NCBI GenBank assembly: GCA_029718625.1
Contig: CM056389.1
Span: forward strand, 7,293,860 to 7,357,859
Origin: Synaphobranchus kaupii
Taxonomy: Eukaryota; Chordata; Actinopteri; Anguilliformes; Synaphobranchidae
Direction of reading: 5' to 3'
DNA: 64,000 bases
Positions 34,686-45,722 of this stretch are shown here, piece after piece; within the stretch, counting starts at the first letter, position 1; each line of letters starts with the position of its first letter. The translations under genes were made by a program, and so were the position numbers. The notes under the pieces were generated by a model that worked only from the letters and a program-made list of their open reading frames with translations, was not told the DNA's origin and made no database searches.

Positions 34686-36536
34686 CAATTCAATTCAATT
34701 CAATTTTATTTGTATAGCGCTTTTTACAGAGAACTGTCACAAAGACGCTGCACAGGGAAACAGAAGGAAAATTGGAAAAAGGAAGGGAAAAAAACTCCCC
34801 AGTGGGAAGAAATCTCGGAAGGAACCCGGCTAGAGAGGGGGTGCCCATCCTTCGCTGGCCGGCCCGGTTTAGACTAAAGGTGGACTGAATGGTAATAGTC
34901 AATTCAATAATCAGTTCAATCATCAGTTCAAAGGGGGCGGGATGATGCATCTGGGACTCCGGTTGCATGAAGTCGGGAGGATAAACCAAAGGAGGGACGG
35001 GTCCGAAGCAGTCTGCAAACTCAGGGTGAGGGGCATAACTGGAGCAGTCTGCAAACTCAGGGTGAGAGGGGGACGGGCCGGAGTAATCTGCAGCTCAGGG
35101 TGAGAGAGGAAAAGAGAAGGTTAGCCCCCCCCCCCCTAGCCCCCGACATCCTTAACTATAGGATTGACTAAAGAGGTACGTTTTTAGCCTACACTTAAAG
35201 ACAGAAAGTGTGTCTGCAGCCCGTACATACATGGGAAGATTATTCCATAAGAAAGGGGCTCTGTAAGAGAAGGCTCTGCCACCCATTGTAATTTTAGATA
35301 TAATAGGAATTTTCAAATAGCCAGCATTTTGAGAGCGAAGTAATCTAGGAGGACAGTAAGGAATGAGTAAGTCACTCAGATATTCAGGGGCCAAGCCATT
35401 TAAAGCTTTAAACGCTAGAAGTAAAATCTTGTAGTCAATTCTGAATTTGACAGGCAGCCAATGAAGAGTTTTGAGCACCGGGCTGATATGCTCCCATGTC
35501 TTGGTTCTAGTAAGAACCCTAGCAGCTGCATTCTGTACAAGTTGGAGGCGATTCAGGGCTGAGCCAGTGCAACCAGACAATAATGCATTGCAGTAATCGA
35601 GTCGAGAGGTTACAAAGGCATGAACCATTTTTTCAGCATCCTCCAGGGACAACACCTTCCTTAATTTAGATATATTCCTCAGGTGGAAGAAGGCCATTCT
35701 TGTGATATTGTTAATATGGGGCTGAAAGGAGAGATCTGAATCAATAATTACACCAAGGTTTTTAACAACCTTGTTAGGGGAGACAGAGAAGCAATCTAAA
35801 TTTAAGGGAAGCTGTAAGAATTTATCTCGAAGGGATTTGGGACCTAATACTAATATCTCAGTCTTATCTGAGTTCAATAAGAGGAAATTTTGGGTCATCC
35901 AGGCCTTTACATCTTTGAGACAGGTCTCTAGTTTAGACAACTGGTCAACTTCACCTGGCTTAACTGATATATAAAGTTGTGTGTCATCTGCGTAGCAGTG
36001 GTAGTTAACACCATGTCTGCTTATAATGTTCCCAAGAGGGAGCATGTAAAGAGAAAAGAGCAGAGGACCCAAGACCGATCCTTGTGGTACTCCAAAGTTC
36101 ACCTTAGAAAATTCAGAGGACTGACTGTTTACCCTAACAAACTGGGATCTATCATAGAGATAAGATTTAAACCACATAAGAGCATGCCCGGTAAGACCAA
36201 CTAAATTTTCTAACCTGCAGAGGAGAATATTATGGTCTATAGTATCAAAGGCAGCGCTCAGGTCAAGTAAAACAAGAATAGAAATACAGCCACAGTCCAG
36301 GGAGAGGAACAAGTCATTCATTACTAGGGCAAGGGCGGTCTCGGTGCTATGGTGCTTCCTAAACCCAGATTGAAACCTCTCATACACATTATAAGTATGT
36401 AAAAATGAAGAAAGCTGTTGCGCTACACATTTCTCAAGAATCTTTGATAAAAATGGGAGGTTTGAAATGGGTCTATAATTGGCCAGGACAGTGGGATCCA
36501 AATTTGGTTTCTTAAGTAGTGGCTTGATTTCTGCCA
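34686..36536 (-). mobile_element. 5'-truncated L2-like LINE, present in copy A only
   Basis: Minus-strand element whose 3' end is at 34686 with an (AATTG)n tail. At the homologous site copy B reads straight through (AACATTTTATCATG at about 52793-52806), so the empty site is visible. ATTT flanks the element (34682-34685 and 36537-36540). The 1.85 kb includes most of the reverse transcriptase and a 3' UTR of about 460 bp. Confidence 0.9.
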
Positions 36537-36537
36537 A
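35152..36537 (-). CDS. LINE reverse transcriptase, amino-truncated, frame open
   Basis: 461 codons of LINE ORF2 from the truncation point to the stop, without internal stops. Visible reverse-transcriptase blocks are [31 protein letters not shown] with the first catalytic Asp, [17 protein letters not shown], and [11 protein letters not shown] with the YADD catalytic pair. A typical LINE carboxyl part follows ([19 protein letters not shown], then LWNNLP). The endonuclease domain is missing through 5' truncation, so it cannot move on its own. Upstream, the frame stays open by chance for 80 codons of flanking intron to a Met at 36777; that part is not LINE sequence. The openness of the frame fits a young insertion. 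Confidence 0.85.
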   Translation of the reverse strand: MAEIKPLLKKPNLDPTVLANYRPISNLPFLSKILEKCVAQQLSSFLHTYNVYERFQSGFRKHHSTETALALVMNDLFLSLDCGCISILVLLDLSAAFDTIDHNILLCRLENLVGLTGHALMWFKSYLYDRSQFVRVNSQSSEFSKVNFGVPQGSVLGPLLFSLYMLPLGNIISRHGVNYHCYADDTQLYISVKPGEVDQLSKLETCLKDVKAWMTQNFLLLNSDKTEILVLGPKSLRDKFLQLPLNLDCFSVSPNKVVKNLGVIIDSDLSFQPHINNITRMAFFHLRNISKLRKVLSLEDAEKMVHAFVTSRLDYCNALLSGCTGSALNRLQLVQNAAARVLTRTKTWEHISPVLKTLHWLPVKFRIDYKILLLAFKALNGLAPEYLSDLLIPYCPPRLLRSQNAGYLKIPIISKITMGGRAFSYRAPFLWNNLPMYVRAADTLSVFKCRLKTYLFSQSYS

Positions 36538-36599
36538 TTTTATCATGTAGTAATTGCCAGAGAAGGACAGAATTAACGGAAATATCCTGTAGTTTGTTA

Positions 36600-37502
36600 T
36601 TTTTATCTCATGCGTTTGGGATGGGGCTCCTCGCCTGCGGAACACGCAGAAAGGGCGGGGTCGTGCACGCTTAGCGGGATTGGCGGAGCTGCAGCTGGGT
36701 TGCGTGCTGTGCGGTATAACGAGATGGCGGTCATGTCGCTTGGTGTGTGAAAGGCACACGCCTGTGATCGCGCACACGCATGATCAGTGGGGTCGTTAAG
36801 CACGCTGTCCCCACGGCGAGCCTGTCACATGCGTGCGTGCGTGCGTGCGTACGCGTGCGTGCGTGCGTGCGTACGCGTGCGTGCGTGCGTGCGTGTGTGT
36901 GTGTGTCCGACCAACCAACCAACAGCAGTGCCAAGGAAACAGCTCTGCGAGACCTTTGACAGTGAAGGTCATAACAGCTCTTTCTCCTCTCTTTCTCCTC
37001 TCTTCCTCTCTCTGTCTCTCGCTCTCCCTCCCCACCCCTCTGTCTGTCTCTCTCTCTCCCTCCCCACCCCTCTCTCTGTCTCTCTCTCTCCCTCCCCACC
37101 CCTCTCTCTGTGAAACACACCCCCTCCCTCCTCCAATCCACACCTGCCAGTGAACACCGCCACACCCAGAGAGGTGTCAGACAGAACCTCCCCGCTAACC
37201 GCCTAATTACATCTGCAGCCATGATCTTACACACACGCGTGCGCACGCCATAGGGGTGCACGCACGCAGAAATACACACGCACACACACACAAATACACA
37301 CGCACGCAGTGTCGTCCTGAATGAATTACACACACACACACAAAAGGTAATATGGCTGGTAAAATGTTGAAAATGGCTGGTCATTTTCAGAATCCACAAG
37401 CCACTCTGGCCAATGGGTGAAAAAGTAAATTTCATGCCCTGGTCCTCATGCGCTCATCTGCATGCTCTGTGTGCGTGTGCGTGTGCGTGCGTGTGCGTGT
37501 AG
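36600..37502. other. METTL16 intron 1, 3' part (copy A)
   Basis: Includes a (CGTG)n-type tract with TACGCG interruptions at 36831-36908 and a CT-rich tract at 36978-37112. At the homologous position copy B has a pure GT tract (53084-53215). Ends with the GTGTGCGTGTAG acceptor of exon 2, which is itself a GT repeat. Confidence 0.6.
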
Positions 37503-37696
37503 GCTGAATTTTAAGGACCCAGAGGCGGTGCGGGCGCTCACCTGCACGCTGCTGAAGGAGGATTTTGGGCTCAGCATCGAGATCCCTCTGGAGCGACTCA
37601 TTCCCACCGTCCCGCTAAGACTCAACTACATCCACTGGGTGGAGGATCTGATCGGGGCGGCCGGAGACGCCGCAACACGCCGGGGCATCGACATCG
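37503..37696 (+). CDS. mettl16: METTL16 coding exon 2 (copy A)
   Basis: 194 nt. The translation LNFKDPEAVRALTCTLLKED, then FGLSIEIPLERLIPTVPLRL and NYIHWVEDLIG, is nearly the vertebrate METTL16 consensus. It ends in RRGIDI, the start of the SAM-binding loop. The acceptor is TAG at the end of a GT repeat and the donor is GTACAC. Codon 100 is GCA (Ala) here and AAA (Lys) in copy B. The linker after DLIG is two residues shorter than I expect for mammals. Confidence 0.95.
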
Positions 37697-37729
37697 GTAC
37701 ACACACCGCCTTCTGAAAGAGAGAGAGAG

Positions 37730-37976
<247 letters not shown>

Positions 37977-38237
37977 CTATCAAGGCTGCATTAGTGCTGT
38001 CATGCCTGTGATGGATTGAGGTGATCTGAGGTAATCTGACCTGTCTGGAGCCCTCAGACCCTCCTGTCTCATGTGTGTGTCACGTTAAACCCACTAATGT
38101 GACCCCCCCCCCCCCCCCCCCCGCCCCCTTCTCTGCAGGGTTTGTCCTGCTTAAGAACATGCAAAACCACACAAACATTTTGTGTAGGTATGTGTGCATG
38201 CATGTGTGTGTTTATATTACTTTGTGGGGACACTCAG

Positions 38238-38378
38238 GTACTGGCGCTTCCTGTATTTACCCGCTGCTTGGCGCCACCATGAACGGCTGGTTCTTCCTGG
38301 CCACTGAGGTGGATGATATCTGCTTCAACTTTGCCAAGAAGAACGTGGAGCACAACGGCTTGTCTGACCTCATCAAAG
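38238..38378 (+). CDS. mettl16: METTL16 coding exon 3 (copy A)
   Basis: 141 nt. Completes DIGTGASCIYPLLGATMNGW (SAM-binding Gly motif, residues 106-110) and continues with FFLATEVDDICFNFAKKNVE and HNGLSDLIK. The acceptor is ACACTCAG and the donor GTGAGC. Confidence 0.96.
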
Positions 38379-38399
38379 GTGAGCAGACTAAGAACTACA

Positions 38400-39363
38400 A
38401 GTGTTTGTGTTGTTAGTCAGTAGTAATTTGTCATTGTCCAGTAGTGGTCAGTAATTATGTCTGTCATTTGTCAGTAGCAATGCATGTTGTTGGTCATTTA
38501 TGGGCAGTAGTTGTGTTTGTCATTGGTCTGTAGTTCTGTGTGTAGTTCCACAGTAGTAATGTGTAAATTGCTCTGGATTAGAGTCAGTAGTTTGTGAGTG
38601 TCGTTTGTCAGAAGTGGTCAGTAGTTCTGTTTGTGTCGTTGGTCAGTAGTTCTGTGCATGTCGTTGGTCAGTCGTTGTCATTAGTTCTGTGTCATTGGGC
38701 AGTGTGGCCAGTAGTTCTGTGTCATTGGGCAGTGTGGTCAGTAGTTCTCTGTATTTCATTGGTTAGTGTTCAGTAGTACTGCGAGTCGCCGGTCAGTAGT
38801 TGCCAGTAGTTCTGTGTATGTCGTTAGTCCGTAGTTGTCCGTAGTTCTGTGTGTATCGTTGGTCAGTAGTTGCCAGTAGTTCTGTGTATGTCGTTGGTCA
38901 GTAGCTGTCCGTATTTCTGTGTGTATCGTTGGTCAGTAGTGGTCAGTAGCTTGGTGTATGTCGTTGGTCTGTAGTTGTCAGTAGTTCTGTGTTTCGTTGG
39001 TCGTTTGTGGCCAGTAGTTCTGTTTGTCGTTGGCCAGTAGTTCTGTTTGTCTCGTTGGCCAGTAGTTCTGTTTGTGTCGTTGGTCAGTAGTTCCGTTTGT
39101 GTTGTTGGTCAGTAGTTCTGTGCATGTCGTTGGTCAGTAGTGATCATTAGTTCTGTGTATGCCGTTGGTCAGTAGTTCTGTGCATGTCGTTGGTCAGTAG
39201 TGGTCATTAGTTCTGTGTATGCCGTTGGTCAGTAGTTCGGTGTATGTCGTTGGTCAGTAGTTGTCAGTAGTTGTCAGTAGTTCTGTGTTTCGTTGGTCGT
39301 TTGTGGCCAGTAGTTCTGTTTGTGTCATTGGTCAGTAGTTCCGTTTGTGTCGTTGGTCAGTAG
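38400..39363. repeat. Minisatellite of GTTGGTCAGTAGTTCTGTGT units in intron 3 (copy A)
   Basis: Irregular 20-30 bp units built on GTCGTTGGTCAGTAGTTCTG, running from just after exon 3 and, after a LINE insertion, resuming at 40577-40897 directly up to exon 4. Copy B equivalent: about 54598-55373. Confidence 0.9.
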
Positions 39364-40576
39364 TTTTTTTTAATTTTATTTATTTATTTTTATTTTTTAT
39401 TTTTATTTATTTCGGCATGTGTATGATCACATTGCATCACATTTCTGAAATATTCATTTAACAAATACATTTCCTGCCGAAAAGGGATACGGGAAAAAAG
39501 CAGCCTGCCTATCAATGTCCCGCCCCATTTCCCTCACGATTTTAAATGTTCATATTATACATTTGATTAAAACTGATATTTTTAGTATCACAACAGCATA
39601 GCTAAGTTTTCTTTATAGCAAAATTGATCAAGAAGGAAAGAAAAAATAAAATAAAATAAAATACTCTAAAGTAAAACAAACCGGATTTTTACAGTCAGAT
39701 TATTAAAGTCCAATTAAGTAGGTTTAAATGTGCATGTCATACATTGGTCAAACAATTTGTTTCAATGTTCATATTATACATTTGATTAAAACAGATATTT
39801 TTAGTATCATAACATCATAGCTGAGTTTTCTTTATGGCGAAACTGATCAGGAAGGAAAGAAAAATAAAATAAAATAAACTACTCTAAAGTAAAACAAACC
39901 AGATTGTTAAAATCAAAATTTAAAGTAAAGTACATCATGACATTGTTTTCATTTCATGATAACCCCCTATTTTTCAGACTTGATAGTTTTCTAGCATCTT
40001 GCATTTTAACTTACCCTTGAAAGTCTTTAAATTTGTAGACATTTTAATCTCATCATGTAAACTGTTCCAAAGTTTAACCCCCACAATGGATAATGAATGA
40101 CCTCTGAATGTTGACTTTATAGATTTTTGTTTATAAATCATATTTCCTCTTAGGTTATGTATGTCATCTCTCTTTAGAAACAGTTTCTGTATATTTATGG
40201 GTAAGAGGTTTTTGGAGGCTAAGAATAATATTTGTACAGTATTATATTCAATTATATCCTGCCACTTGAGAAACTTTGCCTTAATAAACAATTCATTAGT
40301 GTGGTCTCTATATGGGACACCATATACAACTCTTATTGCCCTTTTTTGAAGTTTGAACAGTGGCTCTATAGTGTCTTTATATGTGTGTCCCCACACTTCG
40401 ACACAGTAGTGCAGGTGGGGTGTTATGAGTGCCGAGTAAATTGTCTTAAGTGAATGTTGATTGAGTAGTTTCTGCATTTTCCACAAAATAGACACGCTTT
40501 TGGCCAATTTACATTGAACTAGCTTCACATGTGGTTTCCATGTCAGGAGGCTATCTACCGTAACCCCCAGAATCTA
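39364..40576 (-). mobile_element. 5'-truncated LINE inserted in the minisatellite, copy A only
   Basis: Starts with a T-rich tract (the A-rich 3' tail of a minus-strand element) at 39364 and ends near 40576, where the GTTGGTCAGTAG repeats resume. TAG flanks both sides. The minus-strand frame 39974-40528 encodes the carboxyl portion of an ORF2 protein: YSALITPHLHYCVEVWG, then LFKLQKRAIRVVYG and LWNSLHDEIK. The YxDD box is missing. The 3' UTR contains an internal ~145-bp direct duplication. Copy B lacks the element. Confidence 0.85.
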
Positions 40577-40898
40577 TAGTTCTGTTTGTGGTGCTTATCA
40601 GTAGTTCTGTGCATGTCGTTGGTCAGTAGTGGTCAGTAGTTCTGTTCCGTTGGCCGGTTGTGGCCAGTAGTTCAGTTTGTGTCGTTGGCCAGTAGTTCTG
40701 TGCATGTCGTTGGTCAGTAGTGGTCAGTAGTTCTGTGTATGCCGTTGGTCAGTAGTTCTGTGCATGTCGTTGGTCAGTAGTTCTGTGTGTATCGTTGGTC
40801 AGTAGTTGTTTGTGTTTTTGGTCAGTAGTTCTGTGTGTATCGTTGGTCAGTAGTTCTGTGTGTATCGTTGGTCAGTAGTTCTGTGTGTTTTTGGTCAG
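40577..40898. repeat. Intron 3 minisatellite, part adjoining exon 4 (copy A)
   Basis: The same GTTGGTCAGTAGTTCTGTG units run without a break into the exon 4 acceptor TTTTTGGTCAG. The acceptor AG is itself the AG of a repeat unit. Confidence 0.9.
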
Positions 40899-41014
40899 TG
40901 GTGAAGGTTCCTCAGAAGACCCTGCTGATGGATGCTCTGAAGGAGGAGTCTGCGTTGGTGTTTGACTTCTGCATGTGCAACCCGCCATTCTTTGCCAACC
41001 AGCTGGAAGCCAAG
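40899..41014 (+). CDS. mettl16: METTL16 coding exon 4 (copy A), catalytic NPPF motif
   Basis: 116 nt. VVKVPQKTLLMDALKEESAL, then VFDFCMCNPPFFANQLEAK. The catalytic NPPF motif, which holds the target adenine in this family, is at residues 182-185 (184-187 in the human protein, consistent with the two-residue shorter linker in exon 2). The donor is AAG followed by GTACACACAGGTGC, which leads directly into a CA microsatellite. Confidence 0.96.
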
Positions 41015-41569
41015 GTACACACAGGTGCATACACACACACACGCACGCACACACACAGGCATGTATACGCACACACACACACACAGGTGCATGTATACAC
41101 ACACACACACGTACAGGCATGTATACGCACACACACGCGCGCACACACACACGCACACAGGTGCATGTACGCACACACGCACACAGGCATGTATACAAAT
41201 ATACACACACATCGGCGCACACACACACACACACAGGTGCACACATACACATACACGCAGGCATGTATACACCCACACACACACACAGGCATGTATACAC
41301 ATATACACACACACAGGTGCAAACATACACACAGGCATGTATACACACACACACACACATACACACACAACCCATACACGCGCGCGCACACACACACCAC
41401 ACATAACACACACACATACACGCACAACACATACACACACACACCACACATACACAAATACACAAGACACAGACATACGCACACAACACACACACACACA
41501 CACAGGCGCACACATACACACACACAGGTGCATACATACATACACACACACACACACACATAGGTGCAT

Positions 41570-41602
<33 letters not shown>

Positions 41603-41620
41603 TAGGTGCAAAACACACAG

Positions 41621-41655
<35 letters not shown>

Positions 41656-41757
41656 CATGTATACACATATACACACACACACACCGGCGCACACACACAG
41701 GCATGTATACACACACACACATAGGTGCAAATCACACACACACACACACACAGGTGT
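41015..41757. repeat. CA microsatellite array in intron 4 (copy A)
   Basis: About 740 bp of CA repeats with recurrent AGGCATGTATACACAC and CAGGTGCATACACAC units. It yields many spurious His/Thr/Val/Cys-rich frames on both strands. Copy B equivalent: 55490-56211. Confidence 0.95.
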
Positions 41758-42540
41758 GTTACTGTTCCATAGGTGTATAATAATGTCGTTCATAGTGCTC
41801 CTGTCAGTCTAAGGCAGGTGCAGCCAGCTTTGTGCAGGTAGGAGAGGCGTGTGGGGCATTGTGGGTAGAGAGGAAGCTGTGTCAGATGGACCCCTTATAC
41901 CGGGAGATAAACGGGACAGATGGCAAGGGAGGGGTCGAGGTAATGAGATTAATTACTGCCAATCTGGGCTAATCAACCCATCAATCAGTCAGTCAAATGT
42001 GTTTACATTATGCCCTAAGCAAATGAGCTGTCACAGTGGTTACTGAGAGAGGCTTAAAGACGTCAGAGGAGAGGCCGGTTAAACACTGCAGCTACAGCAC
42101 AGATGGCTGCTGGGACAGGTGATGCTACTGAGCCTGTGATTCGCTGGAGGATCAGGATGAGACTGAGTGTCTGGAGAGGGCGGGGCAGTAACCATGGTGA
42201 CAGAGCACGGCGTCTGGTGTTAGATGTGCAGGTGTTCGCGGCTCACTTTGGTTTAATGCAGAACAGGGCTGTGTGTGTGTGTGTGTTCATGTATGCATGC
42301 CAGGCAAATACAATTAAATGCATTTTATTTTCCAGACAGATATTTATGTTACTGAAGCCTACTCATGCAATAGAACACATACACATAAGAATAGAAATGA
42401 AATGTACCGGACTAGAAAAAGCTGTTTAGTGGTTGACAAATTTTTTGTTAAAAACGATAACCATTGAACTGGAAAGATGTGCAATGTGCAATTAGACAGA
42501 TGAAAAAGATACGAGAAATCAAAATGGCCATGCAAAGGAA
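41758..42540. other. METTL16 intron 4, unique part (copy A)
   Basis: Conserved nearly unchanged in copy B (56212-56986). No exon. A short GT run lies at 42270-42287. Confidence 0.5.
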
Positions 42541-42552
42541 ATGGAAGTGCAA

Positions 42553-42780
42553 TCTTTCTCTCTCATCTCTTTTTCCACCTCTCCCCCCCCTCTTTCTCAT
42601 CTCTTTCCACCTCTCCCTCCCTTTCTTCGCTCTCTCTTTCTCTCTTGCTTCCTCTCCGTCTCTTCCTCTCCGTCTCTCTCCCCCCTCTTCCTCTCCGTCT
42701 CTCTCCCCCTCTTCCTCTCCGTCTCTCTCCCCCTCTTCCTCTCCGTCTCTCTCCCCCTCTTCCTCACTCTCTCTCTGCAG
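42553..42780. repeat. CT-rich minisatellite forming the exon 5 polypyrimidine tract (copy A)
   Basis: Pyrimidine-only sequence with a ~24-bp CCTCTCCGTCTCTCTCCCCC-type unit repeated about four times, ending TCTCTCTGCAG at the exon 5 acceptor. Copy B (57001-57288) has extra CTTTCCACCTCTCCCCC units, so the tract length differs between copies. Confidence 0.9.
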
Positions 42781-42923
42781 GGTGTGAACTCGAGGAACTC
42801 TCGGCGGGCCCCCCCCAGCTCTGTAAACACTGGGGGGGTGACGGAGATCATGGCCGAGGGGGGGGAGCTGGAGTTTGTGAAGAGGATCATTCACGACAGC
42901 CTGCAACTCAAAGGGAGACTGCG
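42781..42923 (+). CDS. mettl16: METTL16 coding exon 5 (copy A)
   Basis: 143 nt. GVNSRNSRRAPPSSVNTGGV, then TEIMAEGGELEFVKRIIHDS and LQLKGRL, ending CG before GTGAGT. Matches the METTL16 segment after NPPF. The one copy A/B difference seen in it (CCC versus CCT, Pro) is silent. Confidence 0.96.
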
Positions 42924-42994
42924 GTGAGTGCGTGTGCGTGTGCGTGGGTGTGCGTGTGCGTGTGTGCGTGTGCGTGTGTCTTTGCTCGCTCCAC

Positions 42995-43136
42995 GCAGAA
43001 GACCTGGTCCTGCTGTCACACACAGAACAAGGGTTACAGCAATACCTGGATCTGCTTGAGCAATACTGTCGGAACCGGGCCCTGGCGGTAAATCTAAAAA
43101 AGACTTTCCAAAAGATGCCCAGATGTCAGGAAAGGA
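42995..43136 (+). pseudogene. Reverse-transcriptase fragment in intron 5 (copy A)
   Basis: Frame reads AEDLVLLSHTEQGLQQYLDL, then LEQYCRNRALAVNLKKT and FQKMPRCQ. This is the palm/thumb border of a LINE reverse transcriptase, where ADDL normally holds the catalytic pair. The first Asp is Glu here and a few residues between KKT and FQK are missing. A 47-codon fossil, also present in copy B (57509-57649). Confidence 0.65.
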
Positions 43137-43270
43137 GAGGGGGGAGAGGTAGAGGAGGGGGAGAGGTAGAGGAGGGGGAGAGGTAGAGGAGGGGGGAGAG
43201 GTAGAGGAGGGGGAGAGGGTAGAGGAGGGGGAGAGGTAGAGGAGGGGGAGAGGTAGAGGAGAGGGAGAGA
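43135..43270. repeat. Purine-rich 17-18 bp repeat (copy A)
   Basis: About seven GAGGTAGAGGAGGGGGA units. Copy B has about two (57650-57700). Confidence 0.85.
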
Positions 43271-45652
43271 GTGTTTGTGGTTTGAGTGAGAGGCAGATCT
43301 GTCTTCCAGTGTTTATTTAATTCATCAGCAGGCAAGGTGAACAAACTCCCCAATTACCCCCCCCTCCCCAAAAACACATGCACACGCTCCCCCCTGCTGG
43401 GACCAGCTGCGCTGTGACACACACAATAACCGCCCCCCCTCGTACAGAGACCTGTCAGAGGCCTGGTGGAGCGAGACAGCGGGGGGGGGGGGGGTGATTT
43501 AAGCCCCCACACCTGGGTCCCCTGCTGGGACGGGGGGTTCGGGGGGGGCCGTGGGGAGACCCCCCTTAGCTGTCCTTCACTCACGCCTGTTCCTGCGCGG
43601 GCTTGTTGGTGCCGTCATGTTTGAAAATAAACCTCTCTCTCTCTTCTGTCACACTTTACGCCTGACCTGCATTTCACTGTTACGCCAGCATCTCCTCTCT
43701 GGTCTCCGTAGCAACAAAAGCAGGAGAATCTGCGTGCCACCTGCATCGTGTCTTTCTTTATTCCGTTCAGATTTTGGTTGTGTGTGATGCATTGCTGTGC
43801 ACTTGTATTACCTGTCCAGGTAGATGAGGTGCGTGTTAGCACCAGGAACAGGTGTAGGAGGTTTGCGTGCTACCTGGTAGCCGCAGCGAGGAGGGAGAAG
43901 GGCTTCACCCCGCCTAATTGGCTCTTGTGAAATGCAGTTTGGACCAATCAGGAGATCATAGTTCCATGGTACCTGCACAAATGCGGCTCTGTATTCGTCC
44001 CTAACTACAATGCGGTAGATGCACACCTGCGCTAACGAGCAGCCTCACCTGTGCGCACACTGCGGTCCTGAGCAGGTGTCCTTGGTTACAGCCGGCCACC
44101 TCTGATTGGCTGTCTGGCCTGAGGGACCGCCACAGACGCAGATTTTTAATCGAACCCAATGCTATTATTCTGGCTGTTTTATCTCTTCTGTTCGCCTGTT
44201 ACCTCCTGCCCCAGCATGCACTTCACTTACAGGACGTAAATAGTCACGGTTTCCTTTCCGTGTGCTGAACAGACCTGGGGCAAATATTTAAAACGGGCTT
44301 CAAACACCAGTAATTTCTTAGGTTACAGACCATTGTCGCCGGTATTCAGCATTAAACTGGTCGTTTGTGTGATTATGGTGCATTATGGTCGGTGACACGT
44401 TTGTTGAGAACTCTGAGAGATCTGTGAATGGTGTGTGTCGGGGTTTCCCGATGACTAAAGCAGGGGCCGATGACCAGAGCGGATCTGTTCCGGGATTTTG
44501 TTCCAACTTCATCTCCATTTTTTTTAATCGGCCCAATCATGTTCTGACATTTTTGATAAAGTCACAAAAGCTGCAGCCCCAGATGTGTGAGAATGTTTTT
44601 CTGTAATTTGCATATAGCAGCGGCACCAGCGTTGCTATGTGCACAAGTTGACAAATTGAAGCCAGAATGATTAGTTGGAGCAAAAAACAGCTCACACACA
44701 CACTTTCTTTCTCTCACACACACACACACACACATGGGCACGCATGCACACGCATATGCGCTCTCTCGCTCACATACACACACACGCACGGGCACTCTCT
44801 CTTTCTCTCATATACACGGACATGCACACACGCGCATACACACACACACACACACGGCTCTCCAGCAGTGTAGTTATGCGGCCCTGTTTTTTTGGGTGTG
44901 TATTTGAGCCAGCCCTGATCCCGGGTATCGCAGCGATCGATGTGAAGCGCTGCTGCTGCTTCCTCTTCCTGTCTCCACCTGGCCCCTCCTGCGCCCACAA
45001 CACGTCACCTTTTACTCCGCTTCAATGAGCCCGTTTACACGCCCGCCTGACGCAGGTGCAGTCCACAGAAGGTGGTGGTTGTCGAGGGCGACAGCTTCAT
45101 GGTGGTGGGGGGGCGGTGGTGTTGCGTGTTATGCTTGCTGACAGTCCCCCCAGTGCAGCCCCCCCCCCCCCCCCCCTGTCTCCAGAGCCAGACGTGAATC
45201 AGTTGCGCCCCCACCGTGACAAATTGGGAGACATCTGTGGATATTAGACATGTTTAATATTTGATGTCACACTGTGAAGAGCCCCCCCCCCCCCCTCCCT
45301 TCCTCCCTCCCCCGCCCTCCATACTCACTGTTCCCAGAATGCACCACTGTCCCCACCTCCGCCTCACTCCTGCCCACCTGGGGTTCCGTCCCGCTGCGCT
45401 GCGAGGAAGGAGGGGGTTAGAAAAAGCGTTCTGATGTATGGCCTTCAGCGGTTTAGCCAATCGCATCGTCCAAAAAGCATCAACAGAAAGACAGGGACTG
45501 AGGCTTGTCTAAGTCTTCTTTGTTGTGGGGAATCTTGTGACTGCGAATGTAAAGACTAAAGTGTGTGTTTTGTCTGGAGAGGCGAACGGCTGGGTTTGAT
45601 TCAGTGATTTTCGAGGTTCTGTTTTACATTCCCCTCGCTTCCTGTTTTGCAG
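43271..45652. other. METTL16 intron 5, remaining part (copy A)
   Basis: No exon before 45653. Contains poly-G and poly-C runs (43480, 45160, 45282) and CA tracts (44692-44870). Nearly identical in copy B (57700-60074). Confidence 0.55.
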
Positions 45653-45722
45653 GTGGTACAGTTGCATGCTGGGAAAGAAGTGCAGCCTGGCGCCGTTGAA
45701 GGAGGAGCTGAGAAAACAAGGG
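45653..45722 (+). CDS. mettl16: METTL16 coding exon 6 (copy A)
   Basis: 70 nt. WYSCMLGKKCSLAPLKEELR, then KQG, ending in phase 0 before GTAGGC. The acceptor is CCTGTTTTGCAG. Matches the METTL16 methyltransferase domain. Confidence 0.95.

Noticed and set aside
36538..36777. 80-residue amino extension of the LINE reverse-transcriptase frame to a Met
   Set aside because: The extension is METTL16 intron sequence that is also present in copy B without the LINE; the openness is chance.
40872..41793. Cys/Val- and His/Thr-rich frames of up to 293 codons over METTL16 exon 4 and intron 4
   Set aside because: Products of the CA/GT microsatellite read in several frames. Only the 116-nt exon is coding, on the plus strand.
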